A DNA stretch of 64,000 nt from contig NZ_BOOP01000011.1 of the NCBI RefSeq assembly GCF_016863295.1, forward strand, positions 1-64,000, read 5' to 3'. The notes beneath the pieces are model-generated. The model was given only the letters and a program-made list of their open reading frames with translations. It had not been told where the DNA came from and made no database searches. Each line of letters opens with the position of its first letter. The first letter of the stretch is position 1. The stretch comes from Planotetraspora phitsanulokensis (GTDB lineage Bacteria > Actinomycetota > Actinomycetes > Streptosporangiales > Streptosporangiaceae). Shown here in pieces: positions 43,512-51,847 of this stretch. The position numbers and the translations under genes were made by a program.

Positions 43512-44476
43512 GGCACCGAGCCTAGATGCGCGGGCGCCCTGTCCACCGGGCCGGCGACGGTTCTGCCGGGAACGGCGACGGCGGCGAGGCTCAGGCCGAG
43601 CAGCGCGAGGCCTCCCCACGAGAGCGGGGACAGGTGCTCTCCCAGCACGACCAGGCCGAGCAGCGCCGCGACCGCGGGCTCGGCGAGCGCCAGCGTCGCC
43701 GCGGTCGCCACGGGCGTCGTCCGCAGGCCCCTTCCGTAGAGCAGGTAGGCCAGCGCCGTCGTCGCGCAGCCGAGATACAGCGTGGCGAGCAGGCCGCGCG
43801 GGTGCGCCAGCCAGCCCGCGCCGGTCACGAGCAGGACGGGCAGCATGATGACGGCCGCCCCGCCGAACATGACGCCCATGACGACGGACGACTCGATGCC
43901 GCGTCCGATCGCGCGGGCGGCGACGACCGCGTAGAAGGCGTAGAGCAGGCCTCCGAGCAGCGCGAGGGCGATCCCCCACGGATCCGCCCCGCCCGTCACG
44001 CCGCCGGCGGCGCCTCCCCCGACCAGTACGGCGCAGCCGGCCACGGCCGCGGCGGTGGCGAAGGCCCAGCGGCGGCTCGGAGGCTCGCGGCCGATGAGCC
44101 AGGACAGGAGCCCGGTGAACACCGGTCCGCTGCCGATGGCCACCACCGTGCCGATGGCCACACCGGTGCGCTGGACGGCGGCGAAGAAGCACAGTTGGTA
44201 GCCCGCGACGGCGCCGGCCGCCAGCACGAGCCCCCATCCCAGCCCGCGCGCGGCCACCTGGGGCGCGGCATTCCGCGACCGGACGAGGGCGACCCGCGAC
44301 TTCGCCTCCCGCGGCCGCGCCAGGACGGCCACCGCGGCGAGCACCGCTCCTCCGAGCACCAGACGCGCCGCGGCGAGCGGCACGGGGTCGGCGCCGGCCA
44401 CGACGCCTGCCGTGCCGGCCGTCCCCCACAGGGCCGCCGCGGCCATGACGACGAGTGGACCGGATCGCAGAGCCAT
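43508..44476 (-). CDS. EamA/DMT family exporter
   Basis: The 322-residue protein has ten hydrophobic helices in two EamA halves, with GPLVVMAAAALWGTAGTAGV at the start and LLGGLLYAFYAVVAARAIG near residue 180. Members export amino acids and other metabolites or drugs. ATG 44476 starts the first helix; the open frame continues 18 codons upstream across the operator. It is the first gene of a two-gene operon with an FCD-GntR regulator. Confidence 0.88.
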   Translation of the reverse strand: MALRSGPLVVMAAAALWGTAGTAGVVAGADPVPLAAARLVLGGAVLAAVAVLARPREAKSRVALVRSRNAAPQVAARGLGWGLVLAAGAVAGYQLCFFAAVQRTGVAIGTVVAIGSGPVFTGLLSWLIGREPPSRRWAFATAAAVAGCAVLVGGGAAGGVTGGADPWGIALALLGGLLYAFYAVVAARAIGRGIESSVVMGVMFGGAAVIMLPVLLVTGAGWLAHPRGLLATLYLGCATTALAYLLYGRGLRTTPVATAATLALAEPAVAALLGLVVLGEHLSPLSWGGLALLGLSLAAVAVPGRTVAGPVDRAPAHLGSVP

Positions 44477-44483
44477 GCACAGA

Positions 44484-44502
44484 TTGTCTGACAACCAGAC
44501 AA
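44484..44502. promoter_or_regulatory. GntR-type operator of the EamA-GntR operon
   Basis: The palindrome ttgtctgacaa at 44484-44494 fits the FCD-GntR consensus TNGTNNNACNA. It is part of a longer inverted repeat, ttgtctg-acaac-cagacaa, at 44484-44502. It lies only 7 bases upstream of the exporter start, a good place for repression. The rest of the 315-bp spacer (44477-44791) carries no gene; its middle part is AT-rich and should hold the promoter of the sensor kinase gene. Confidence 0.75.
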
Positions 44503-44791
44503 GCTCTGGCAAGGCCGGGGACCGGTCCATAATTCCGTCGGGAAATAGGGGAAACGCGCCGGGAAGGGGCGGCGAGTATCGCCATAAAAACCGCTAAACG
44601 GATTTCACCGGACCATACACACGGGACAGTCACACCGTCCTTGCCCCGACACTTCCCGACCATGATCACAAAGGCCGACACGCCATCGTGAAATGTCAGA
44701 ACTTGCCTGGACAAATCCTTGGTATCCCTCCTCACCCATTGCTAGTGTTTCGCCACTATTGACACATGTGTCTTCCGAACGGGTGGGGCTC

Positions 44792-46915
44792 ATGGCTGGA
44801 CGGAAACGTTCCATTCGTTTCAAGATTTTCGCGATCCTGCTGGTTCCGCTGACCGCCCTCGCGGTGATCTGGGGATTCGCCGCCACCCTCACCGTCCAGA
44901 GCGGACTCGAACTGCTCAAGATCCAGACGGTGTACGACAATGTCGTGGTGCCCACGCGCACGCTGCTGGGTGACATCCAGCAGGAACGACTCCTGTCCGC
45001 CGCCTATCTCGGCAGGAAGTCCTCCGTCCGCGACGAACTCGACGCCCAGCGCAAGCGCACGGACGCCTCGGTCGAGGAACTGGCCCGCGTCTCGCAGAAC
45101 GCCCAGGACGAGACGCCGCCGGCCATGTGGCAACGCATCGAGGAGCTCATCGGCCAGGTCCGCAAGTTCGACGCCCTGCGCGGTCGCGTCGACGACCACG
45201 GCCTGTCGCGCCTGGAGGCGATCGAGGACTACAGCGCCGTCGCGGAGGTCGGCTTCCAGGCGTACGACCGCCTGATGATCTCCCCTGACATGGACCTCAT
45301 CGAGCAGACCAAGGCCATCATCCTGATCGGCCGCAGCCGCGAGGTCATGAGCCAGGAGTCCGCGCTGATCACGGGCGTGCTCGCGATCGGCAGGATCTCA
45401 CCCGACGAGCGCGACGCCTTCGCCAAGATGGTCGGCCAGCGCCGCCTGCTCTACCAGCTCGGCACCAGCCAGCTCGACGCCGAGCTGATCAAGGGGTTCG
45501 CGGCGGTGAACGCCTCACCCGCCTACGCCTCGTTCATGTCCATGGAGAACGAGATCATGGTCGGCGTGCAGCCCAACACGCGGCTGCCCCGCGACGCGGA
45601 CGTCTGGCACACCACCACCGAAGGACTGGTCGCCACCTTCTCGCAGATCAGCGGCGACGGCAGCAAGGCGATCGCCGACCGCGCCCTCCCCCTCGCCAAG
45701 GGCGCGCTGTACCGCATCGGCATCGCCGGCGCCCTCGGCCTGATCGCGGTGATCGCCACCCTGTTCATCTCGGTCAGGTTCGCCCGGGGGCTCACCACCG
45801 AGCTCGTCGGACTCCGGCGGGCCGCGCACGAACTCGCCGACCGGCGGCTGCCCGCGATCGTCCAGCGCCTGCGCCGGGGCGAGGACGTCGACGTCGTCGC
45901 CGAGACGCCGCCGATCGTCACCCGGGGGGACACGGCCGAGGTCGTCGAGGTCGGCAACGCCTTCACCTCGGTGCAGCACACCGCTGTGGAGGCCGCGGTC
46001 GGGCAGGCGGAGCTCCGCAAGGGCGTCGGCAACGTGTTCCTCAACCTCGCCCGTCGCAGCCAGTCGCTCCTGCAGCGCCAGCTCGCCCTGCTCGACGAGC
46101 TGGAACAGCAGGTCCCCGACCCCGACACGATGGAGAAGCTCTTCGCGGTCGACCACCTGACCACGCGCATGCGCCGCCATGCCGAGGGCCTGATCATCTT
46201 GTCCGGCGCGCATCCCGGCCGCGGCTGGCGCAACCCCGTCAGCCTCTTCGACGTGGCCCGCGCGGCCGTCGAGGAGGTCGAGGACTACCTCCGGGTGAGC
46301 GTGGTCGTGCCGCAGGGCCCGGCGGTCATCGGCGGGAGCGTCACCGACCTGGTCCACCTCCTCGCGGAACTGGTGGAGAACGCCACGATCTTCTCGCCGC
46401 CGCACACCCAGGTCATCGTGCGCGGCGAAGTGGTGGCCCGCGGTTTCGCTGTGGAGATCGAGGACCGCGGTCTCGGCATCAGCCCCGAGGAACTGGCCCA
46501 GCTCAACGAGCGGCTGGCCGACCCGCCCGAGTTCGACCTGGCCGACAGCGACCGGCTGGGCCTGTTCGTGGTGGGGCTGCTCGCCCGGCGCCACGGCGTC
46601 CGAGTGTCCCTCCGGTCCTCGCCGTACGGCGGGACCAGCGCGGTCGTGCTCCTGCCCAAGGAGATCGTGGTGGAGAACGCCGGCGACGAGCACTCCGTCG
46701 AGCGGCTGATCCCGCCGAGGCCGCCGGCTCCGCCCGTTCTCGCGCTCACCCCACCCGCCGCCGACGCCGCCGTCGACACGTCCGCGGACCCCGCCGGGGA
46801 CTCACTCCCCCGGCGCGTGCGTCAGGAGAATCTGGCGCCGCAGCTGCGGGAGGAACCTCGTGACGTCTTCGGCTCCTTCCAGGCCGGGTGGCAGCGCGCC
46901 CAGGAGGAGTCATGA
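44792..46915 (+). CDS. Conservon-type sensor histidine kinase (nitrate/nitrite-sensor domain)
   Basis: This 707-residue membrane protein resembles CvnA of Streptomyces. It has a first membrane helix at about 12-33, an outside sensor domain rich in helices, and a second helix near 310-330 (GIAGALGLIAVIATLFISV). A HAMP-like linker follows, then a kinase-like part with GVGNVFLNLARRSQSLLQRQ near residue 410 and an ATPase domain with LVHLLAELVENATIFSPP near 530 and DRGLGISPEELAQL near 568. The N-box Asn is kept but a clear phosphorylated His motif is not, as in other members. ATG 44792 is favoured. It overlaps the DUF742 gene by 4 bp. Confidence 0.88.
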   Translation: MAGRKRSIRFKIFAILLVPLTALAVIWGFAATLTVQSGLELLKIQTVYDNVVVPTRTLLGDIQQERLLSAAYLGRKSSVRDELDAQRKRTDASVEELARVSQNAQDETPPAMWQRIEELIGQVRKFDALRGRVDDHGLSRLEAIEDYSAVAEVGFQAYDRLMISPDMDLIEQTKAIILIGRSREVMSQESALITGVLAIGRISPDERDAFAKMVGQRRLLYQLGTSQLDAELIKGFAAVNASPAYASFMSMENEIMVGVQPNTRLPRDADVWHTTTEGLVATFSQISGDGSKAIADRALPLAKGALYRIGIAGALGLIAVIATLFISVRFARGLTTELVGLRRAAHELADRRLPAIVQRLRRGEDVDVVAETPPIVTRGDTAEVVEVGNAFTSVQHTAVEAAVGQAELRKGVGNVFLNLARRSQSLLQRQLALLDELEQQVPDPDTMEKLFAVDHLTTRMRRHAEGLIILSGAHPGRGWRNPVSLFDVARAAVEEVEDYLRVSVVVPQGPAVIGGSVTDLVHLLAELVENATIFSPPHTQVIVRGEVVARGFAVEIEDRGLGISPEELAQLNERLADPPEFDLADSDRLGLFVVGLLARRHGVRVSLRSSPYGGTSAVVLLPKEIVVENAGDEHSVERLIPPRPPAPPVLALTPPAADAAVDTSADPAGDSLPRRVRQENLAPQLREEPRDVFGSFQAGWQRAQEES

Positions 46916-47265
46916 CCGAGCAGGAGTTCGGCCCGCTCCTCCGCCCCTACACGCTCACGCGGGGCCGGACCAGGCCCAGCGGGCCGGACCTCGACCTGAT
47001 GACCATGATCAGGACGGTGCCGTCCGCGCACACGCGGGCGGCGGGGCTGCCTCCGGAGCACCTGCGGATCCTCCAGTTGTGCCTCGCTCCCGCCTCGGTC
47101 GCCGACATCGCGTCGGAGATGGGAGTGTCGCTCAACGTCATGCGCATCCTCCTCGGCGACCTGCGCGACCAGGGCCTCATCACGGCACGGCCGCAGGCCA
47201 CGGTCGCCCAGCTCCCCGAGGAGCGCATCCTCCGCGAGGTCATCCAGGGTCTCCGGGCGCTCTAG
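46912..47265 (+). CDS. DUF742 protein, conservon component
   Basis: The 117-residue protein has LLRPYTLTRGRTRPSGPDLD at the N-terminus and a winged-helix-like C-terminal part (EHLRILQLCLAPASVADIAS, MGVSLNVMRILLGDLRDQGL). In conservons this protein lies between a roadblock protein and a small GTPase. Here it is coupled directly to the kinase gene, and no roadblock or GTPase gene is present; the next gene is on the opposite strand. AGGAGGAG precedes the start. Confidence 0.9.
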   Translation: MTEQEFGPLLRPYTLTRGRTRPSGPDLDLMTMIRTVPSAHTRAAGLPPEHLRILQLCLAPASVADIASEMGVSLNVMRILLGDLRDQGLITARPQATVAQLPEERILREVIQGLRAL

Positions 47266-47273
47266 GCGCGCGG

Positions 47274-47678
47274 TCACGCCTCCCGGGCGAAGGACTCGAC
47301 CAGCGCGCCGACGTGTGCCCGGGCCGGTTCCGTCAGCTCCTCGGCGTACCGGTCCAGCACGCTCACGAAACGCCCCACGTCGGCGGTCGCCGCAGGGGGT
47401 AGGGCCAGCTGGACCAGCTCGCCGTCCAGCACCAGGTCTCCCTCGATCGTGAACCGATCCTCCTCCAGCCCGGCGCGGATCTCGAAGACGAGCTCGTGAC
47501 CGAGCAGCTCCAGTTCCAGGCCGAGCCGTACGGCATGGCCGCCCAGATCCGAGACGGGCATCCAGCGGACGTGGGGGAAGTGGTCCTGGGAGACGGATCG
47601 GCCCGTCTCCGTGAATAGCGCCGCCGTACGCAGCAGAGCTCGCAGAAGTCCGGCGGCGCCCTGACTGTTGGCGTCCAC
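47274..47678 (-). CDS. Hypothetical protein
   Basis: The 134-residue protein is acidic and soluble. It reads as a beta-sheet centre (VRLGLELELLGHELVFEIRA, RFTIEGDLVLDGELVQLALP) flanked by helices, ending in VGRFVSVLDRYAEELTEPAR. I do not recognise a family. It is convergent with the DUF742 gene, with only 8 bp between the stops, and 75 bp separate it from the next reverse gene. Confidence 0.6.
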   Translation of the reverse strand: MDANSQGAAGLLRALLRTAALFTETGRSVSQDHFPHVRWMPVSDLGGHAVRLGLELELLGHELVFEIRAGLEEDRFTIEGDLVLDGELVQLALPPAATADVGRFVSVLDRYAEELTEPARAHVGALVESFAREA

Positions 47679-47753
47679 TCCGGCAGGTTAGATCACATCG
47701 AGGCGGCGGTCGGACGAATCATGAACGTCGCGGCGGTCTCCTCCCGTCATGCG

Positions 47754-48128
47754 TCACCTGAAGGCGAAGCACTCCACCTCGGCCCGGCGGAAGGTCAGGC
47801 CCGCGCCGACGGACTCGTTCACGCAGGCCTGCTCTCGCGGGCTGAGCGTCAGTACGCCGCAGACCGACACGCTGGAGTAGGTGCGGCAGTCGAGATTGGG
47901 GTTCCATGCGCCGACGCGGTAGTTCAGCCTGACGTCCTTCCGGCACTGGGTCCGGTCGCCGGCCGTGTCCTCGAAGCGGCACTGTCCGAGCAGGATGGTG
48001 TACTGCCCCCTGCTGACCTCTTCCTGTTGCCGGCCGCCCGCTTGATGCCGGCCGTCCGCGTACGCGGTTGCCACCACGCCGAGCATGGTCATCGCAGCGA
48101 GCACGGCGACAGCGACGATCTTCTTCAT
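47754..48128 (-). CDS. Small secreted Cys-containing protein
   Basis: The 124-residue protein has a signal peptide, KKIVAVAVLAAMTMLGVVAT, with likely cleavage after AYA at residue 24. The mature part is about 100 residues with six Cys residues (GQCRFED, TQCRKDV, DCRTY, VCGVL, ACVNES, VECFAF), so up to three disulphides are possible. No family is recognised. It is monocistronic, with its promoter in 48129-48280. Confidence 0.72.
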   Translation of the reverse strand: MKKIVAVAVLAAMTMLGVVATAYADGRHQAGGRQQEEVSRGQYTILLGQCRFEDTAGDRTQCRKDVRLNYRVGAWNPNLDCRTYSSVSVCGVLTLSPREQACVNESVGAGLTFRRAEVECFAFR

Positions 48129-48282
48129 GGCGCCCCCCCACGAGGAGACGTACCCTCCACTGAGAAATCCCGACCCTTTGTCACTTTCCGGATATATCCG
48201 GCTTTAGTCCATCCGAATGGGCAAGGGTTCGCGAGCGGCGCGGCCTCGTAGACCGGCGTCCCGGTCCCGCGATCACGGCTTG

Positions 48283-48302
48283 ACTTCAACTTAAGTTGAA
48301 GT
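48283..48302. promoter_or_regulatory. 20-bp palindromic operator in a MerR-type promoter
   Basis: The perfect palindrome acttcaacttaagttgaagt lies at 48283-48302. It overlaps a likely -35 box (ttgact at 48280-48285) and lies ahead of tgcagact at 48304-48311. The layout of a palindrome in an extended spacer is that of promoters turned on by MerR-family regulators. The nearest start is the quinone-oxidoreductase-like gene 45 bp downstream. No MerR gene is in the window. Confidence 0.75.
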
Positions 48303-48346
48303 TGCAGACTGCGATCACGGCATCCGACCGGCCGGAGGGGGATCAC

Positions 48347-49342
48347 GTGCGTGCGGTGTGGTTGAAGGAGTTCGGGGGACCCGAGGTGCTCGTCGCCTCC
48401 GACACGCCCGACCCCGTGGCGGGCCCGGGACAGGCACTCGTCGAGGTGGCGTTCGCCAACATCACCTTCGTCGAGACCCAGTTCCGCGCGGGCGGCTTCG
48501 GGCCGTTCAAGGCGGAGCTCCCGATGATCCCCGGCAACGGCGTCGGCGGCGTGGTCGTCGCCGTGGGCGAGGGAGCCGACGACCGCCTGGTCGGCACGAG
48601 AGTGGTCTGCGGCACCGGCGGCTCGGGAGGCTACGCCGAGCTCGCCGCGGTGGACGCCGCCGGGCTGATCGAGGTGCCGGACGACGTGGCGCTCGACACC
48701 GCGGTGGCCCTGCTGGCCGACGGCCGCACGGCGATGTGGCTCCTCCGTACGGCGGCGCTCCGCCCGGGAGAGCGCGTCCTGGTCGAGGCGGCGGCCGGAG
48801 GCGTGGGCGGACTGCTGGTGCAACTCGCCCGTGCGGCCGGGGCGACCGTCATCGCGGCCGCCGGCGGCGCCCACAAGGTCGGGGTGGCCCGCGATCTGGG
48901 CGCCGACGTGGCGGTGGACTACCGGCAGGCGGACTGGACGGACCGGGTCCGCGAAACCGGGGGCGGCGTCGACGTCGTCTTCGACGGGGTCGGGGGCGCG
49001 ATCGGGCGGTCTGCGTTCGACCTGCTCGAACGCCGCGGCCGCATGCTGAGTTTCGGCATGGCGAGCGGCCAGTGGACCGGCGTCTCGGAGGAGGAGGCGA
49101 CTGATCGCGACGTCGTCCTCCTCCGAGGCGCCCAACTGACGCCCGAGGCGTCGCGGGCGTTCACCGCGGACGCGCTGGCGGAGACCGCGGCGGGACGGCT
49201 GCGGCCGACGATCGGGCAGCGCTTCCCGCTGGAGCGGGCGGCCGACGCCCATGCCGCCATCCAGTCCCGGGCGACCGTGGGCAAGACCCTGCTGGTGACG
49301 GGCCGGTCCCCGTCCGCCGGAAATCCCTTGGACGGCGCATGA
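48347..49342 (+). CDS. Zinc-type alcohol dehydrogenase-like quinone oxidoreductase
   Basis: The 331-residue MDR-family protein has MRAVWLKEFGGPEVL at the start, PGNGVGGVVVAVGEGADD near residue 61, and the NADPH motif VLVEAAAGGVGGLLVQLARA near residue 143. VAVDYRQADWTDRVRETGGG follows near residue 187. No structural zinc Cys cluster is seen, so it fits the quinone reductase/zeta-crystallin subgroup. It probably reduces quinones or enals. GTG 48347 follows GGAGGGGG. The upstream palindrome implies induction by a redox or electrophile signal. Confidence 0.85.
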   Translation: MRAVWLKEFGGPEVLVASDTPDPVAGPGQALVEVAFANITFVETQFRAGGFGPFKAELPMIPGNGVGGVVVAVGEGADDRLVGTRVVCGTGGSGGYAELAAVDAAGLIEVPDDVALDTAVALLADGRTAMWLLRTAALRPGERVLVEAAAGGVGGLLVQLARAAGATVIAAAGGAHKVGVARDLGADVAVDYRQADWTDRVRETGGGVDVVFDGVGGAIGRSAFDLLERRGRMLSFGMASGQWTGVSEEEATDRDVVLLRGAQLTPEASRAFTADALAETAAGRLRPTIGQRFPLERAADAHAAIQSRATVGKTLLVTGRSPSAGNPLDGA

Positions 49343-49364
49343 GGCCCACTGTCAGCCTGGGAAC

Positions 49365-50126
49365 GTGACGAATACATGGACATTTGACGAACTCGTGGCC
49401 GACGCCGAGTCCGTCCCGGTCGAGGGCTGGGACTTCTCCTGGCTGAACGGCCGTGCGACGGAGGAGCGCCCGTCATGGCGTTACTCGCGGCTCATCGCGG
49501 AGCGGATGCCCCATGCCTCGGCCGCGCTTGACATCCAGACAGGGGGCGGTGAGGTGCTCGCGGGCGTGCCGTGGCTCCCCGCCCTGACGGTGGCGACCGA
49601 ATCGTGGCCGCCGAACATCGTGCGTGCCAGCCAGCGGCTGCGCCCGCGCGGCGTCGCCGTCATCGCCGACGACGACGAGCCCCGCCTTCCGTTCGCCGAT
49701 GGCGTCTTCGACCTGGTGATCAGCCGACATCCGGTGGTCACCTGGTGGAACGAGATCGCCCGTGTGCTCCGGCCCGGCGGGGCCTACCTGTCGCAGCAGG
49801 TGGGCCCCCGCAGTGTCGTGGAGCTCACGGAGTTCTTCCTCGGGCCCCAGCCGCCGAACTCCCATCGCGATCCCGAATCGGCCAGGCAGGATGCCGAGGC
49901 GGCCGGCCTGGAGATCGTCGATCTCCGAATGGAGCGCCTGCGCACCGAGTTCCACGACGTGGGGGCGGTGATCTACTTCCTGCGAAAGGTCATCTGGATC
50001 GTCCCCGGCTTCACCGTCGACCGATACCGCGCGGAGCTGAAGGCTCTGCACGACCGCATCCAAGCTGAGGGGCCGTTCGTCGCCCATGCGACGCGGTTCC
50101 TCATCGAGGCCCGCAAACCCGCCTGA
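49365..50126 (+). CDS. Class I SAM-dependent methyltransferase
   Basis: The 253-residue protein has a Rossmann methyltransferase core: ALDIQTGGGEVLAGVPWLP near residue 53, VAVIADDDEPRLPFADGVFD near residue 97, LVISRHPVVTWWNEIARVLR near residue 117, and GGAYLSQQVGP. The N-terminal WLNGRATEERPSWRYSRLIA is typical of a family of actinomycete methyltransferases of unknown substrate. The GTG start lies 22 bp after the oxidoreductase stop, so they may be co-transcribed. Confidence 0.82.
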   Translation: MTNTWTFDELVADAESVPVEGWDFSWLNGRATEERPSWRYSRLIAERMPHASAALDIQTGGGEVLAGVPWLPALTVATESWPPNIVRASQRLRPRGVAVIADDDEPRLPFADGVFDLVISRHPVVTWWNEIARVLRPGGAYLSQQVGPRSVVELTEFFLGPQPPNSHRDPESARQDAEAAGLEIVDLRMERLRTEFHDVGAVIYFLRKVIWIVPGFTVDRYRAELKALHDRIQAEGPFVAHATRFLIEARKPA

Positions 50127-50215
50127 CCCGATCCGGAGTCGTGGGCGGCCGCGAAGAGCCCGGCCGCCCAACGGTCCCATGGCTCTTGTCGTAGCCGGTC
50201 GGTAGCCTGCCCGGC

Positions 50216-50590
50216 ATGAACAACGAGACCATGATCGAGACCTGGCGCCGACTGCTGGATCCCGCCAAGTCGTGGGTGCTGTTCACACATGGAACGTGCG
50301 TGATCCTCATGGAGCCCGCCGACGACCTGGCCCAGCAGGCGACCACCATCCTGCGCGAGTACGGCCCCGTCCACGTGGGCAGTCCGGCCGGCGACTTCAA
50401 CGTCATCACACTTGACGACGTCCCCGGCTGGGCGGTGACCGGCCATCATCCCGACGTCCTCACCTATGTCGCACCCGACGAACTGGAGGAGCACGGGGAC
50501 CTGCACGTCGGCCTGTTCGGCCGGGACAAGCGCGATCGCGACGGGCGTGAGCCCGCCGTAGTCCATGTGGAGGACAGGCGCCCAAGCTGA
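50216..50590 (+). CDS. Conserved hypothetical protein
   Basis: This 124-residue soluble protein begins NNETMIETWRRLLDPAKSWV, continues VLFTHGTCVILMEPADDLAQ and AGDFNVITLDDVPGWAVTG, and has a charged end. The mixed alpha/beta pattern resembles small actinomycete proteins of unknown role. No signal or membrane helix is seen. It is convergent with the FAD monooxygenase gene, 21 bp from its stop. Confidence 0.65.
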   Translation: MNNETMIETWRRLLDPAKSWVLFTHGTCVILMEPADDLAQQATTILREYGPVHVGSPAGDFNVITLDDVPGWAVTGHHPDVLTYVAPDELEEHGDLHVGLFGRDKRDRDGREPAVVHVEDRRPS

Positions 50591-50611
50591 CCGTTCCCCC
50601 TGAGGGTCGGC

Positions 50612-51793
50612 TCAGCGGACGGGCGCGGCCACCGGGGCGTCCCAGGAGATCCGGTAGTCGTGGATCCACGCCATCAGGTCCCTCTTCGCGATCTGCCGCA
50701 TGACCATCGGCATGCCCAGGTCCCGGACGAAGGCGCCGAGGGCGCCTGGGGCCTTGCCGCTTCCGTTGCGCCTGCCCTGTTTCACGACGCGTTCCACCCT
50801 CCCTCGCCGCAGCCGTTCGTAGGCGGCGAAGGCGTCGTGGACGCCGGGGACGTCGCGCAGGCACGTGGCGAGCACGACCGCGTCCTCGATCGCCATGGAC
50901 GCGCCCTGACCGGCCGAGGGCGAGGTCGCGTGCGCGGCGTCGCCCACGATCACCATCCGCTCGTTGAACCATCGCGGAACCGTCGGGAAGTCATAGGTGT
51001 TCCATCCCGGGATGATGTGGTCGGTCGCCCGGATGATGTCGGCCATCGGCCCCGCGTCGTCCTTGAAGAGCTCGAGCAACTCGGCCCGCCACCGCGCGGG
51101 TGTGATCGCCGCGAGCTCCTCCTGGGTCGGCTCCTTGGGGCTCGGCGGGTTGGCGAACCACCAGACCTCGCCGTCCGGGTGGATCAGGTAGCCGAAGAAG
51201 CACCTCTTCCCGAAGATGAAGTAGCTCGTACCGGTCTCGCCGGGAACGGTGACCCCGCGCGCGAACCCGCCCGTGTTGAGCAGGCCGACGTGTTGGGCGC
51301 GCGGCGCGCCCGGGTCGATGATCGTGCGGGTGCGGGAGCGCAGCCCGTCGGCTCCGATCAGCAGATCCCCTTCCGCGGACGTGCCGTCGGCGAAGTCCGC
51401 CCGCACCCGTCCGTCCGCGATCGAGGCGTCGACGAGGCGCCTGCCGTAGTGGACGCGCGCGCCTCGCCGTACGGCCTCGTCGCGCAGCACCTGGTAGAGG
51501 TCGGCGCGCTTCAGCGTCCGGCTCGGCTGGGTGAGCGTCCCCAGCGGCTTGCCCCGCCCGTTGCTCATGCGCATCAGCGACGAGTCCATGCCCAGGTCGC
51601 ACACGAGATCGTGCAGGTCGAGGACGCGGAGGGCCTCGAGGCCGTTGACCGCGAGCGTGAGGAAGGCGCCCACGCCCTCCGAACCGCGTTCGTAGGCCTC
51701 GAAGACCTCGCTGTCGATTCCGGCGCGCTGCAGGGCCATGGCGGTGACCGGTCCGGCGATTCCTCCGCCGATGACAAGTGCTTTTTTAGTCAT
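50612..51793 (-). CDS. FAD-dependent monooxygenase
   Basis: This is an aromatic-hydroxylase-type flavoprotein of 393 residues. It has the FAD motif ALVIGGGIAGPVTAMALQRAG at the N-terminus, LKRADLYQVLRDEAVRRGAR near residue 108, DLLIGADGLRSRTR near residue 152, and MVIVGDAAHATSPSAGQGAS near residue 278. It probably oxidises a small aromatic or drug-like molecule. ATG 51793 is the start where the Rossmann motif fits. It is divergent from a PadR regulator with the two starts embedded in an inverted repeat. Confidence 0.9.
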   Translation of the reverse strand: MTKKALVIGGGIAGPVTAMALQRAGIDSEVFEAYERGSEGVGAFLTLAVNGLEALRVLDLHDLVCDLGMDSSLMRMSNGRGKPLGTLTQPSRTLKRADLYQVLRDEAVRRGARVHYGRRLVDASIADGRVRADFADGTSAEGDLLIGADGLRSRTRTIIDPGAPRAQHVGLLNTGGFARGVTVPGETGTSYFIFGKRCFFGYLIHPDGEVWWFANPPSPKEPTQEELAAITPARWRAELLELFKDDAGPMADIIRATDHIIPGWNTYDFPTVPRWFNERMVIVGDAAHATSPSAGQGASMAIEDAVVLATCLRDVPGVHDAFAAYERLRRGRVERVVKQGRRNGSGKAPGALGAFVRDLGMPMVMRQIAKRDLMAWIHDYRISWDAPVAAPVR

Positions 51794-51819
51794 AAACTCA
51801 CTATACATATTATGACTAA
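51786..51819. promoter_or_regulatory. Inverted repeat covering both start codons of the monooxygenase-PadR pair
   Basis: Ten-base arms ttagtcataa (51786-51795) and ttatgactaa (51810-51819) flank a 14-base AT-rich centre. The left arm holds the monooxygenase ATG (51793) and the right arm holds a possible PadR ATG (51812). AT-rich dyads of this type are common PadR operators. Confidence 0.6.
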
Positions 51820-51847
51820 GATGCGGCAAGCCCCTATGCTGGAGGGC

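Noticed and set aside
42857-44735. Upstream extension of the GntR frame through the EamA gene
   Set aside because: The EamA gene in the other reverse frame has ten hydrophobic helices, and the GntR similarity begins at GTG 43511.
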